Source of the DNA: Casuarius casuarius | Taxonomy: Eukaryota; Chordata; Aves; Casuariiformes; Casuariidae | Direction of reading: 5' to 3' | Length of the DNA: 64,000 bases | NCBI GenBank assembly: GCA_003342895.1 | Contig: PTFA01000193.1 | Coordinates: forward strand, 1,135,290-1,199,289 | Shown: piece by piece, positions 50,901-64,000 of the stretch | How positions within the stretch are numbered: the stretch's first letter is position 1 | Layout of the letters: every line of letters begins with the position of its first letter | Program-made: the position numbers and the translations under genes | The notes under the pieces: model-generated | What the model was told of the DNA's origin: nothing | The model's database searches: none | Seen by the model: the letters and a program-made list of their open reading frames with translations, nothing else

Positions 50901-53900
50901 TCTATCGGATTATGGATTTTTACGGTATTGGAAGGGAACATAAAAGATCAAGTGTTGTTGTGGGGCAATTAAAACTTGTTTGGGGTAGGGCTGGAGGCAG
51001 GTGCATGATGAGGAGAGGTTGCGTGGGGTCTTCTCTGTCGTGTGCCGGAGGCAGAGCCCACGCTGGGAAGACCTGGTGTCTGAGCCCAGCCCAGGGACCC
51101 TCTGCCCCCTCTCCAGGAAAACTGCCCCTGGGATTTTATGCTTGGTTGTAAATGTGTGCTTCCAAATTTAATGTAGAAAAATGGCCCTGGTTTTTGAAGC
51201 TTGCCTGTAGGGAAAGAAATTATTGTTAATTTTATTTAGTCATTATGAAGCCTATTAAAGTATACCTTGACAGTCCAGGTAGAAAACAAGGGTCATCCAG
51301 CCTTTTTCCGTGTGTGTTTTCTCTTGTTCCTGTCTAAGGATGAGGAAAAAATTCTGATACACCCTCAATCTAATATGGCTGCAGCTATATAAGCTGTGAG
51401 AAAAGTTAATTTGAACATAATCACTTTCTTTTCTGTACTGTGATACAAATGCTGTATAAAGCTTAAACTCTTATTTTTAGAACTGACAATACACAGCTAT
51501 TTTTATTGGCCCACAAAAAAGTAAAAAATAGATGGATGGGGCTTGTGCAGATGTATGTGAATAATTCTTGGCAAAACCTGTTATATATTCCTCAAGTGCT
51601 AAATCTAAAGACACTTCACTCTTTTTCCCTTTCATTCCCAGTTACACATTTTGCTGCAGTTCATCTTTTTGTATATGAGATCACGCTCAGATATTGCACT
51701 TTGTAAATGGTTTTCTTCGTGCCGGACTTATTTATGACACTCGAGGAGCTTAAATTTCTTTTCTGTAGTTGAATATTGAATGGATTACTAGAATTTACAA
51801 TGTCTGTGTCCTCAGCCGTTTGCCGCTGTTGCGATACTTCCTTACTGGTGGGCTGCGCAAAGCATGTTTGAAGGATGTTTTCCTCCTTGACTTGCTCAGA
51901 TATTTTTCTGTTCGTATACATAGGTTTCACAAATGAGACTCGCAGCGTGTTGCAAAGGCAGCCAAGAAGGAACTGTAATGGCTCTCCTGGAAGTTTTTCA
52001 AAAGCCACTCCCATTGACTGCATTGGACATTATATAACATCCCCAAAGCCAAAAGCAATTTCCAGGGAGGCATAAGGTAAGGGACGATAATTTGAATACT
52101 TTAGGCCTATATTAAGAACACTTTTGGAAGCTGACATTGAAACTTCTAAGTGTATCTTTTTGGCATACATTAAATTTATCTAAATCTTGAGCTTTCTGGG
52201 TCAGGCATCCTTATTCTTTTCTGTGTTAGCTTGGGCCCCAGCATACATTGTATCTTGCTGTCTGACTTTCCACAAATTCCTGTATCCCAGCCATTAGTTT
52301 AGATAATTATTATTTGGAGAAGAGGGGCTATCTGCCTTATCCCTGAAAGATCAGTAATTAAAAAAATATTTCAAGCTCCAGCAAAACTGGCCCTGGGCTT
52401 CTCTTGGTGAAACTTCTCTCCCCTAGATGCAGTGGGGGCTCCCTGCACCTCTTGCCAGGGTCTCATTGCCCTCCCTGACCAAAGAAGAAAAGTCTTGCTG
52501 TCCCCACAAATGACTTTGGTTCCCCTCAAAGCCACTTAGATTCTGAGGGTCTTTATTTGTTTTACCTAATTATTTTCCGTTTTTTTTCCAGTCCTTTGCT
52601 TTCTTACCCTATTCTAATTCATCCATCATCACTCAAATCATCTCACCAAGCTACAAGGATAATCTCTTTATACTTAGTTATTTCCCATAGGTAAGGTACA
52701 GCACAAAACAGAGATAATGCTCCACCAGGGCATATTGAAATCACAGCTTATTCTCTATGGGAATAATCTAGTCCCTGCTCAGATCTGAATTCTTGAGCAC
52801 TATTTCAGACTTCTTCAGTTTTCAGAAGCACCTGAACTTTAAGCTCCTGAATGCTTTGATGTCTTTTCGTTTTGATTTTTTTCCTCCCAAGTTAATGTTT
52901 CTCACCATTGATTTAACTTTAATCTTCTGCACCCAGACTTTTTTGAGATACAAATCTTGAAGCTATTGTTCCAAACTACAAGGTTACTTTTGCCTCNCAG
53001 GTCACCCTCTTTTGCAAATTTATTAACAATACAACCTCAGGAACATTTACAGAGTCAATCATTAACTCAATATTAGAACGCAAGCCACCTCTCCTGGGAG
53101 TTACTCTCTGAGGATAGGCAGCATGAGAGACCGTAGAGCAGAGACCTCCTTCAAGTATTGTCCAAAGAACAGCAGTAGTGTTAGAGTGGGGTTGTACTCT
53201 CAGATCTCTGGATACAAGGGCTCATCATGACCGATCCAAGGTGACTTCTGTCACCAGCCAGTCCCGTACAACCACAGTCCTCAGTGTGGACAGCTGCTGT
53301 TTCCCAAACACGGGTAGCTTAGAAATGTCTTGTTTCTGTTTGACCTTGCCTCAGTGTTGTCCTTCCCCTTGTTGCAGCCTCTGCCTTTGGCCTGACCTTA
53401 TTCTTGTGTTGTTCTCTGTTTTGGTACAGCCAATATTCCCTGTGCATCCTAATCATGGGCGCTTGTATTAACAAATTGGACACATCTCCTGTCTTTGATA
53501 CCAGTTGTCTGGTTGCTGCTTTTGTTCAACAGAAGAGCCTGAATGATTTCCTTCTCCTATAAAAGTGAGCATAATTCAGGGTGTGGGGAAAGTGAATCTA
53601 CAGGAAAAACAGGCTGTTTTCTTACTCCCTTTCTCCTGATTCTGACTGGAGCATGGTAGTCAGGGGTGTTTCTTGTCAGTTTGAGCTCTAGGTGAAGAAA
53701 TGGCATTTATTTTCCCTTCATACGGAGTCTAGTTAAGGGAAGCCTCTTTATTCTGCAAGTGGCAGAGGAAAGATTTTATCTTTTCATTTGCATACAAGGT
53801 CTTGGAGGAACAGGAATTATTCCCTTGGATTATTTTCATCTCTGTTGTGCTTAAAACTCACCTTTTTCATGTCTCAAACTCTGCCCAGCTTTGTTGCCTT

Positions 53901-56900
53901 GGTGCTGTATCCTGATGCCTCTTCATGTCCCTTGATATGATTCTATGTATTCCAGTCCGATCCGAAACTACTTCCTAAATTTGAGAGGCCAGTGCTGTTG
54001 GCAGAGTGTTTTTACACCTCCGGAAGAAGCATCAAAATCGAAGCAATCACTTGGTCACCCTTTGTGTATGCTGGTCTGTCTTTATAGACCTGCAGTGTAT
54101 GTATGCTAGCCTGTCCTTACAGATCTCTGCACCTTCCTGGTCTTCTGCCTATGTTCTCAAGACTTGATTTTTTTCAGAGATAAGGACTGCACACTGTATT
54201 GACATTAGCTGGAGAACTAAATACGGTGCACTTCCATGAAAATGTTGGCCTCTTTTCTGTGACTGCGTGTTGTTGCTATCCTTTGGGCTGCACTGCCTCT
54301 TCTAGCTGGTTTTTTTCTTCCTTAAAGGTACTGATTTAAATCAGTCTCCCTCAATTTGCTCTTAAAATCTTTCAAAAATAGGAAGAATTATTGAACAATA
54401 CAAATTTTAAAAAGAAAGAAATGAATATAAGCCAGTAGTTAACTGACATTTTTTGGAGGAGTGGTGGTTGAATGTGATATTTACACCAAAAGAGGTAGAA
54501 AAAATATTATGACCTACTGCCTTAGCCCTGTAGTGATCGAGTATAGAAACATTCTTATTTCCAAATTGGAGGGGATACAAGCAGCAACTCCAGTTATTGA
54601 GCCTCCTCTAGGGAAGCAGTTTGCAGTATGTTCTTTCACAGGAGAGGAGAAAACCTGGCTAGCATTAATTCACTATTTCTAGGCACTGCAGCCAGTCTCT
54701 TTCCTTTAGCTTATGATGATATATTTTGGGCAAAGTCACTTATGTCATAGTATATTAAGGGCATTATATAAAGGGTGTTGCATTACCATATTGTCATGAG
54801 TTTAGACTGTCCTGTTGCAGCACAGAGATTAAGGCAATTAATAGGTAGCTCCGAGGGAAACAACAGCTTCTCCTGCATCAGGTCCAACTGGTATGGTCGC
54901 AGGTGTCCCCAGAGCTTTGGCTGTGGTGATAGCCATCTCATACAGCCTTGTTGTTGTTTGTGATGTTTTGGGTGTTCTTTTTTTGTCATTTTTTTCGTTC
55001 GTGCTAGTATCCTGGCTCTGCTAGACCTCTTCCTTTCAAATGCCTTCAGAACATCCAGTGTAGCAACACTTGTTATAGGTAAAGTGATCGTCCTTGATCA
55101 CAGCAGCGTGTTGGAACTATGCTTTTTTACATACTTGAAAACGGCTTGCGTCGTCAGCATGCAGGCTGCTTGTGAATCACTCGTTTTCTTTAACATGAAT
55201 AAATAGTCACTTCTGTTCCTCACAACACACGTGTTAATGCTGAGCAGTTTCCTGAAGACCTTATTTTATTCAACAAATGTAGTTTCCTCACACTTTATAT
55301 CCCCCTTTGATTAGAGCAGTGATTTTTTTTTAACTTTTTAGTTTGTAGTCCCCCCCAAATGTTCTGGCGATGGTGCTCATCCCTTGAGAAAAGCCATGCC
55401 CTCCGGGGTCGCAAGGACTACAGTGAATGGTCACAGACCGAAAGCCATGAACTGAGTTGCATTGCCAGAAAGTCACTAACCCATTGGCCTTTCCCTGTTA
55501 GCTGTACAAGTCATTATATAACCTCCAGCAGTTCTTGCCACCTCCCTGTTTAGAGTTATCTAATTATATATTTAAAAGACTTTGGGGAAGAGAAGTAGTG
55601 AGCTATATATATCAGTGCACATATGCCTAAATATTTCAACAAGAGAGTCTTGCGGAGCTTAGAGCAGTGACAGCAGCACCAAGTGCCCAAAGCTGACCAA
55701 ACCTTTTCTGCACTTTTCTTGTTGTTCTTTGCTTGATTAATCAGGACAATTCTCTGTTAGGCATAAAATGAAACTAAATGATTAGAATAAAGATGTGCTG
55801 AGCTACTTGACAGGACTTGAGCGCTGGGTACAGAATCTGTGGGTGTTTGGCACAGCCCCAGCACTGCAGATATTTTAGCACTTGCTTATTTTTGATTCTG
55901 TTCAAATATGACTTTTACTTTAAAAAAATTAACCGTAAAGTATCTGATGTTACACAAAAGATACTCAAATTGAAAAAAATGCANGACAGAGCTATAGGCA
56001 TGAGTTGTAGGGCTCAGAAGTGGTGTTCTGAATTAGCCGGGCTTCGGCTCATTACGGGGCACTCGGGCAGTAATTGGTTGATAGAAAATGGTTTGTTCTA
56101 TCAAATCGCCGCCTTCCAGAGGAGAAAGCCACGCAGCCATGCTGTTACTGGCTGCGTTAACTTAACATCTTTGTGGATTTCAAAAGCAACTAGGTTGGGG
56201 CTCTGAGGAAAGCAAAAATGTTCCCAGAGGGATTTATACATGGGAGTCTTTCCTAGGGACAAAGCAGCAGAGAGCCTCTAGTGCACTTCCAGATCTCTTC
56301 CAGTTCGATACTAAGNCTCCAGATTCCACGAAGCCTCCTCTTAGGATCCCTGAAAAGGAGGTGGCAGTGTAGAAACTGCATTCCTCACTTTTGCATCCTA
56401 ATGGTTGCATTTACTTTAGGTGTTTCTATGTTTCACTCACCGATTCTACTTCTGGCTAAAATAGCAGTGAAAGGGACTGGAAGCGGTGGCAGAGAGCCCT
56501 CCCCATCCTGTCCATCCCAGGACATATTTTAATGCAGATAGTTTGGAGATATCTCTGGCCTCTTTGTGCCAGGAGCATGCACACAGAGTCCAGTGGTAAC
56601 AGATGGTATTTGTAGCTCGCCAGAGTTGTCCAGCTGTATGTCTGTTATCAAACTTTGCTTCTCAGTTGCAGGTCTAGGCTGTAGGCATCACATTTGGACC
56701 AGGAGGAAGAAATGACTATTTCATATATCAGTGCAAAGGACAATACATGAGAAAGAGTCAAGAGTTGGGATAATAACTGCTAGCAGACAGCTGGGATCTA
56801 CTGAAATAAGAAAACAGTAAAAAGGAATTACAGCATCAAAGCATAATTTTTAACTTCAGATATACAGCTCATGCCTATAGTGTCACTTGTCCTGAAGACT

Positions 56901-59900
56901 TCAATTCCTGTGCCGCAGAGTGCTCATATCTCTAGCAAAGGGATCTATCGCTGAACTGCGGCATCTCTAGGGTCAAAAACAACAAATGTTTCACAGTGCG
57001 CAACGGCAGTTCACAAAAGTGTAAGAATTTACAATAGAATAACAGAGCAGCTGATGCATTAGGAAGGAAGTACAAACAAAACATAGCATAACAAGCCAAA
57101 CTGCATTTCTGTCATGTCCTTGCCTTTAAGATATATGATTTTGAAAAAAATTGCCATTAAATCTTTATTAATAAGAAGCACTCAGGCCTTCTTTTTCTGG
57201 CCTTGTACTTCCATAAAAGAATGACTGCACCAGTCCCGTGGAAACAATATTACTACTGCACTGAGGGCTAACATACAAATTTTGCAGCTCTTCTAGACCT
57301 ATCACCTTGTGATGAGAAGCTGTCAAATGAGAAATGTAATAATGGTTACAGTAGGCACTGAATAGGAACAGTATTAATGATGAACATTTTCATGAAAGGA
57401 AAGACCCCCACCCCCTTTCATAACAAAATCTCTTTGAGTGTAGCCCACATACATTTCAGAGGCAGTTGCTTTACTGACTTGGGAAGCCAAAATGTTCTGT
57501 CAGTACACACCTACTTAACAATACCCATTAGGTTAATTAAGAGAAGGTTACATTTTAGTTCATATGTCCTTTAAAAAATGGAATAAACAACAATCTTTAT
57601 TCCTTTGGGAGAAAAAAAAGTGCAAATCCTGCCAGCTGGTCTGTAATATGAAAGCGCTTTACANGGTGTATTTTCACAGCTGTCTTATCAGTTTCCTAAA
57701 ATGAATCAGGGTGGAGCAAGCAGTTTAGGAATGTTATGAAAAAAGGATTTGAAGCTTTGCTGTGGCTTCATGATAATGACGCCCCCTTGGGACAGGGCAT
57801 NGGTCAGAACATTCTCCTGGGGATACAGATAGTGCTTTTAAAATATTCTCCCACAAAATTCAGCGGCTATTGCATCTAAACTCTGGATGGAGGCCTTCTG
57901 GTTGCATGGACCAGCTCTTCACTCCTTGTAGTAGTTTGACTTGGAGCAATTTTCAGACATGAGGCACCTCCAGATCTCCTGCTCTGAGATTNGGTTTTGC
58001 AAAACGTGGCAGTTTCTTCCATTACAGTTCATCTCACTGGGAGCTGAGGGATGGCAGAACTTTGTGGATCTGGGTGTTTGATAGATCTTAGTTCGTCAAC
58101 TCCAGTTAAACCAACCACTGAAGGTCAGGCCTTTTACCCACTGAAACAGTGGCAAAACCCCCACTGATTTCAATGGATTCAGTATCATATACTAAAAAAT
58201 ACGAATACAGGCAAGCAAGCCTTTCAGTACTGTTATGCCCAGAAAGTGTTGCTGTGCTGTTCCCTTCTATCAGTGTTGCTATTCAGTTAACAAAATAGCT
58301 CTTCAGACCGCTGCTCTCATATAGCACTTTGGATTTTGACGTAGGCAAGCAGTAAGAAAACGCTGTATTTATTTTAGGAGTTGAATGGGAGACAGGGTCT
58401 GATGGAAAAGAATCTAACGTGTTCTTTTAACACTGTTACGGGTTAAGGGAATATACGGAACTACTTTAGCAGTTTCACTAAATACTATTTATTCCATCAT
58501 CACAAAGAGTTACACTGTATTTGGCAGAAACCAACTGAGTGAACCAAAACTTCTTCCTTTCATAAAAATGGCTTTGACCAAAACTGTACTCTTTAAAATA
58601 TGGCATATTAAATCAACTTACCAAACTTCTGAACAGGATGCATTAAGTTGCCTTACTTAGCTTGTTGGCTTGCAAAATTCTTACCGCTGCTTTAGCATTG
58701 GTATTTTCCCTAAGGTTTCACAAGTCTGTTTAATTGTGAAGGTGAGCAATGTTACCTTCCTAACAGACACCGAAGCGTCAGCTGCCAACAGTTTCAGTGG
58801 CCCACAGAAACATACTCAGAAGAACATACATAATTTACCTTAACTTCACAGTGTTCTGAGTTAAAAGTTTTAGTGGCGAGGTTCACGATCATCTGGGAGA
58901 AATTTTTAGAGTTAATAAGCCTCTGTTTATCTGAAAATTTTAAGACAAGCTGATCTAAAAAATAATAATTTGCAGCAGGCCTTGTGCTTTATTTTACCCT
59001 GTGTGCAAAATGTTAGTTCTGATTCATAAGTTACATGTATTTTCGGAGGCCCACTACAAATTTCACTAGGAACCTCTGTGAGGTGTAAGGTTCTGAGTAT
59101 GTGACTCCTGCACCAACAAACTTTGTCCGAACTCTGCTGATGTAGCACAGGATACAAAAATAAAAAAGACTTCTCTGATTTTTCCAAGTATACCAGTTCT
59201 ACCACTGCATCTTGTCCTACCAGTGTCTTTAGACCATCGTAGCAAATTATCCCTCCACTGTTCAGTATTCCTCCAGAGTGCTGGAATGTAAATTATAAAG
59301 GATAAGTTGCTGGAGACTTTAATTAATGGACACATACAAACTGAAAATGTAGTTTTCAGATAGCCTCAGTATATCTTTATCTTCGTTCAGGACTATATAC
59401 ATCACATGTAATCCAAAACAGTTGCAGTAGCCACTGAACACATCCTATAAATAGCTGTACCAAAGCTGTAGAAAATTCTATAAAGCTTTTCCTACCCTAA
59501 ATGAACATCTGCCTGATTGCCATTTGCAGTCATTAAAAATGATCTCTTGAACTCTTAAAAACTGAGCTAAGTTGGTCCTGGCATAATTGAATGGGGAAAT
59601 ACCAGAAAGCTGGTATTCTAGTTTGGTCTAGCATATGTACAAGTTCTAGTATCTTCTGTCTACAAAAATTATACTAATTCTCTAACATTAACAAAGCAGA
59701 AGATACAATTTTGTTTTTTAATTTAATTTAATTTTTTTTTTTACAACTGAGTGCTGTTCCCTCTTTGAGAAGTGTACCCTGGTGTACCAGAGGTGCATTT
59801 TTTCAGTCAAGATGTTATCTTGATCACATGCAATCATTAAAGCTCCCATCGTGCCTCTCAGGAGGAAAATATCGAGGTTAGTATTGTTGCCAAATTAAGA

Positions 59901-62900
59901 TCTGCATAAATACTTCCTCTCTTTCAAAATTCCAATTACAGTTTGACATACAGTATTCTTCTCTTAATAATGGATGTTTTCCGTTAAACAGATACAAAAT
60001 TCTGCACTGAGGCATGTGCATTTTGTTGGTAGATTAAGGAATCTCACTTATCTACCTCCCCACCTCAAATACCTGTTTTGGAAAAAAAACTGAGAAAGCA
60101 TCAAGCAGTGTTGGAAAAGTTTTGGGGTAGGGAGGAAACGCTGGCTAGCCAGGGGACATAATTATGCTGCTTGAAAGCACTCTTTGTTTGTCTGCTGCTA
60201 TGAAAACAACGCTCTATAACACATTGTATAACACCCTTCATTTCACCATGTCACTTGTTGTGCTATTATTCTCCCTGAAAATTTCTTGAGGACAACAGGC
60301 AAGGCCTTCGCTGCGAAGGATCTCATATCATAGAATTAAATCTTCCTGGAGGTCTGTCAGAATTGGAGATTACTGACCTTCAGCGCACAGTGCAAGGCTC
60401 ATCTCTTAGCCAGACACCTTTTAACTTTATCTAGACTGGCTTTTTCTCATCTTCTTCCATCTGCTCCAGGAGGGAAATGGGAATGGCTATGNTTTGCTTC
60501 CTGTGACAGGCAGGATTGTTTGATGTAGGTTTAATACGCTGTGGAGTATGGCACCAGCTCCTGTTTCTACATAGCCTTTAACATTTTTTTTCCCTCAGTG
60601 TTCAAATGAATTTTTGGGTTTGGTTATACTTATTTCTGAGGAGACAGAGCTCTGCAAGCAGGAAAAGTTTCTGTTGGTTTCTATTATTGAAAGAAAGTTG
60701 TGCACTAGAAACTGGATATTAATTCAGAGATTCAGAGAATGCTGTTCCTTCCGTGTTGTCTGGTCATTTCATTCCAGAACAGGTGTATACAGGAAAATAA
60801 AGCTATTTTTACTCATCCTGTATTTGTTACTCACTTCTTCTCTGAAAAGCTCGTTAGGAAGCCCTAATTTCAGTCATTGATCAGATGAAGGGTAACGCTG
60901 GTGTTAAAATGGAACACGGGTCGTAGAAGAAAGGTCTTAAAATACCTATTTAGATTTAGACAAAATTAAGTCAGTTATCCACAGCTCAAGGTGCCCTTGC
61001 CAAAAATTGCAAAGACGAAAATTAAACAGCCAGCAAAACAGAAATCTCCCTTTCCTTCCGCAAAAACAACTCTCTTTGAAAACTCCCCAGGCTGCACAAA
61101 TAGATCTGCCTTTCAGTAGTTACTGAAGGGATGGCAGAACCTGAGCTCTTTCAGACTGCTAAAGTGTGAAGGAATTTAGTATCTTAGGTTTACAAGATTA
61201 TGCTAAAATACTGCCTCTATAGGCATGTATTTCTTAGATAATATTGTAAACAATATTTATTTTTTATATAGTCACACTTAATAGAATCCATCTAGGAGGT
61301 GATCTGATGATATATATGATTTAAAAGACAGACTGTTTTTATGTTTTCCTGTAGGGATTCTGGCTATTTGAGAGACAACATCTTGTTATTACAGCCAAGT
61401 TTTTTCTTTGCTGTTGTGCAAACTTCATGTCAGTTTGCAGTAAAAACACACAAAACATAAATAGTTGATTGAGGTTTTATGTGTTGTTTTTGGCTCCCTG
61501 GTTCACCAGAAAGGTGTTTGAAAGAGTGGTTATAAGGGTAAGTGGCTAGATGTAAAAGGGATGGATGTGTTCAAAATGGAAATCAGACTGGATTTTGGGA
61601 CCAAAATCCAGAACGGTGGTTCTTCTCCCTCATCTCCTGGCTAATCCTTTAAGTCTTTAAAAGCTANAGGTGCTTCATGTTAGTGTGTTTCAAATATCTA
61701 CAGTTGTGCTTCTGCNTAGGCACAGAGCTACTCAGTGTAATAAGTCTGGGCAGTTTGGTCTTTTGTTTATACCTAAACATGAACAGTTGGGATCCAGGAA
61801 CTAAGCGCTCCCCTAAGTCCCGGAAGGCATTTCAGGGNGAACTTGGTCTGTACCAATTGGATCTGTCTCCTTCCAAAAGGCAGGGGAGGCTGTCATGGGA
61901 GAGGACAAGGATGCTTTCTTTTCAGTCCCCTCCTTTGCCTCAGGGACTTCAAACCCCTGTTGACTTGAAGCAGTTCCTTGCCTGCTTGGGTTCTCACTCA
62001 GAAGGCACCCAGCTTATATTAATACACTGTATACAGAGCCTATGTANGTAGCATAAATACTTAGAAATCGCATGTGCCTCAGGAAGCCCTAAAGCCACAA
62101 ACGTTGGAGGCTGCCACAACACTTCGAGGAATCATTCCACATGTCTGCCTCGTTCTTATACCCTTCCTGAAGCATCCACTTTTGGCCACTGTCAAACAGG
62201 ATAGTATGGAAAATGGACCCTACACGACTGTCCTTATATTCTTATAGGTGATTAACAAGTTCTGGATTGAACATCAATTACTAGATATTTAGATTAAGTG
62301 GCTCCTTTATTCTTTTTGGAGCTGCTCTTTTGTTGATATCTCACTCTTCATCTTCTCAGCTCTATACTGGAAGCATCAGAGCCTCCCTCTCTTTCACGAA
62401 CCTGGGTTTTGAAACCTGTCTGTTCTCTTAGTAATGATATGGGTGCATATGTAAAGCAGTTGACATCAGTTCTGAGAATATTTTCTTGTAGGTGGAACTA
62501 TTATTCCTCCTTGGTATTGTAATTGTGCACNGAGTCAGTGATTTGCTATGCTAATAAGTTGCTGAAGAAAAATGGGAATTATTCTGGCTATGTGTTGCCC
62601 TCTAATATATGTGGGTTTAAAAGACTAAAGGGCAACAGAAGATAAGCAATTACAGAAAGCACTTTCACTAGAAGTAATAAAAGAGTCAGTAGGCTACGGA
62701 TTTAGGTGAAAATATTTCTGGAAGATTTCCCTACTGTTTTTTTAAAAAGTGTTCATTGCACTGTTTTATATGATGCCATTATCCTACGAAAGCATGAAAT
62801 CCAAGGACTGGGGTGAAAGATGATATATATTCACCCACTGTGATCCAAGCTTAATTCCAGAAACGTGGCATCTGTGTATCTGCTAACCAATACCCATAAA

Positions 62901-63639
62901 AAACAAAACAGAGATACCTCCATTTTCATTCACATTTTCTAGGTAGGATTCTTTCTATTGTAATTCCATTTATTTTTTGTACAAGTAATTTTCTTGACTC
63001 ACAGCTGAACATTACCCTCTTGGTTAATTTATTTGGTCATTAATTTGGCACTGTGGGCAGATGTGATGTAAAGCTCTTAACCTTTCTGGGGTTAGATGGA
63101 GGCAAGTAATCTGCACCCAGAAGGTTTAACAAGGCATCCCAAGGGTGTGTAGATACTTGTAATTAATTTAATTAAAGGGAACACTTTGTACTGGGACTAA
63201 AAAGATTCTTCTGTTGAGTAAGACCTTAATATTAGTTTTCTTAAAGGGAAATATCCGGATAAAAACAAAATCCTGTTTACCATGTACTTTTTTGTGTCAG
63301 CACTAACTTTGATTTTTAAAGTCTTGATGATAAAACCAGATTTCTGACACTCCTATATTTCATTCACTGCGGACAATAAAGCAGGGCTGATANGCCGATC
63401 AGATGTTAGTGCTAGTTGTAATGTGTCTTTCTTAAGCTATTCAGGNAATTTAAATAAATGTCCATATGAGCTTTGCAAAGCCAATCTAGCTCCTCTCTTC
63501 CTGTGTGTTGCTTTTGTACCGGCTCTTTAGCTGCATCTGCTCTCTTGCAGGGGAAGATGAGGGAAACGTGTTGGTTTTCAGGTATTTTTCTGAGAAATCC
63601 TTTAAAAAAAAAACCACACAGCGGGGGTGTTTTCACAGC
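44961..63639. other. Intergenic or long-intron region, no supported gene
   Basis: The open frames are short and unrecognised; the longest, on the minus strand at 51661-52023 (120 codons), is within chance expectation. A CpG-rich patch lies at about 50040-50230. A perfect 11-bp inverted repeat lies at 61588-61611. Scattered N calls continue to 63446. The region could be a first intron of a plus-strand gene starting at the 33.8 kb island, or plain intergenic DNA. Confidence 0.6.
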
Positions 63640-64000
63640 AGGGAGCGGTACCTACATGGGTGGGCGACACCCGAGACAGCTCGGGGGCGGCTGCGCACGG
63701 GCACCGGGGCCAGGCGCGGCGATCGCCATGCCATCGCCTCGCAGCGCCAGACAACCCCTTCGCTCGGCCCCGAGCCCTTCCGAGCGGTACCTGCAGGGGC
63801 AGGTTCCCGCAGGGACACGCGGTTTTAACGCCTCGGCCCTCGTGGCGGCGCTGACAGACGAAGCAGCCGCTCGAGGTCGGCTCCCGGCGGGGAGCGCCGC
63901 CCGCCCGCCGCAGCCCGGCCCACGGAGCCGGCCGCAGGCGGGTCGCTGCTTTTCGGCGACCCCTTCCCACAGCACCCGCTGCCCCGCGGCGAGGGCGCCC
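63640..64000. promoter_or_regulatory. Second CpG island, cut by the window edge
   Basis: From about 63640 the sequence becomes very GC- and CpG-rich (GGGCGGCTGCGCACGGGC, GGCGCGGCGATCGCC, GCCGGCCGCAGGCGGG), after an AT-rich flank. This is typical of a promoter and first exon. Its gene is not visible. In other amniotes TANC2 lies beside MARCHF10 on the opposite strand, so its 5' end is a reasonable guess. I saw no TANC2 coding text. Overlapping open frames here are GC-driven shadows. Confidence 0.65.

Noticed and set aside
51661..52023. 120-codon minus-strand open frame, the longest in the right half apart from gap-spanning ones and one of 124 codons containing N
   Set aside because: Its length is expected by chance in 64 kb, no protein is recognised, and a plus-strand frame overlaps it.
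52380..54330. Possible LTR or retroviral remnant suggested by a change in texture
   Set aside because: I found no terminal repeats, primer-binding site, polypurine tract or polymerase motifs.
63602..63975. Several overlapping open frames in the right-hand CpG island
   Set aside because: They are present in many frames at once, which is the mark of GC-rich sequence rather than coding.

Overview
The window is vertebrate nuclear DNA, most likely from a bird; another sauropsid is possible. It is intron-rich and roughly 40% GC by eye. It carries a decayed CR1 LINE (32325-32820), one spliced protein-coding gene and two CpG islands. I infer a bird from the CR1 element and from the compact gene (about 30 kb here, against about 100 kb as I recall for human); I could not run a search.

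The recognised gene is MARCHF10 (MARCH10, a RING-CH E3 ubiquitin ligase) on the minus strand. I rebuilt seven coding exons by joining splice sites by phase. They are 27918-27832 (start codon), 20436-20259, 16722-15357 (large Ser-rich linker), 13335-13169 and 11118-11009 (C4HC3 RING-CH finger), 7251-7153 (hydrophobic C-terminal segment) and, tentatively, 3882-3847 (stop). Every junction keeps the frame, and the sum is 2043 nt, or 680 residues plus a stop. The human protein is about 808 residues. One N-terminal segment of the human protein was not found here. A 5' non-coding exon probably ends at 33638, inside the CpG island at about 33190-34330.

Layout: 1-3846 is the 3' flank or 3' UTR, with two weak orphan exon candidates and a possible CTCF site. 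3847-33638 is the MARCHF10 transcription unit with its introns. 33190-34330 is the CpG-island promoter, with a perfect 60-bp tandem duplication and a 130-bp assembly gap (33802-33931). 34340-63640 is a long stretch with no coding exon I can support. It has a candidate regulatory element at 44820-44960 (RFX X-box-like motifs plus a YY1-like motif) and scattered CpG-rich patches. 63640-64000 is the edge of a second CpG island, probably the promoter of the next gene. TANC2 is the synteny-based guess, but no TANC2 coding exon is visible.

Single-base N calls are absent from 1 to 40044 and then recur through 40045-63446, so the two parts differ in assembly quality or in how variable bases were treated. 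I found no CRISPR array, tRNA, rRNA, bacterial-type operon or convincing new multi-gene system. The most useful leads are the divergent MARCHF10 C-terminus, the RFX/YY1 cluster, the promoter duplication and the change in N density.
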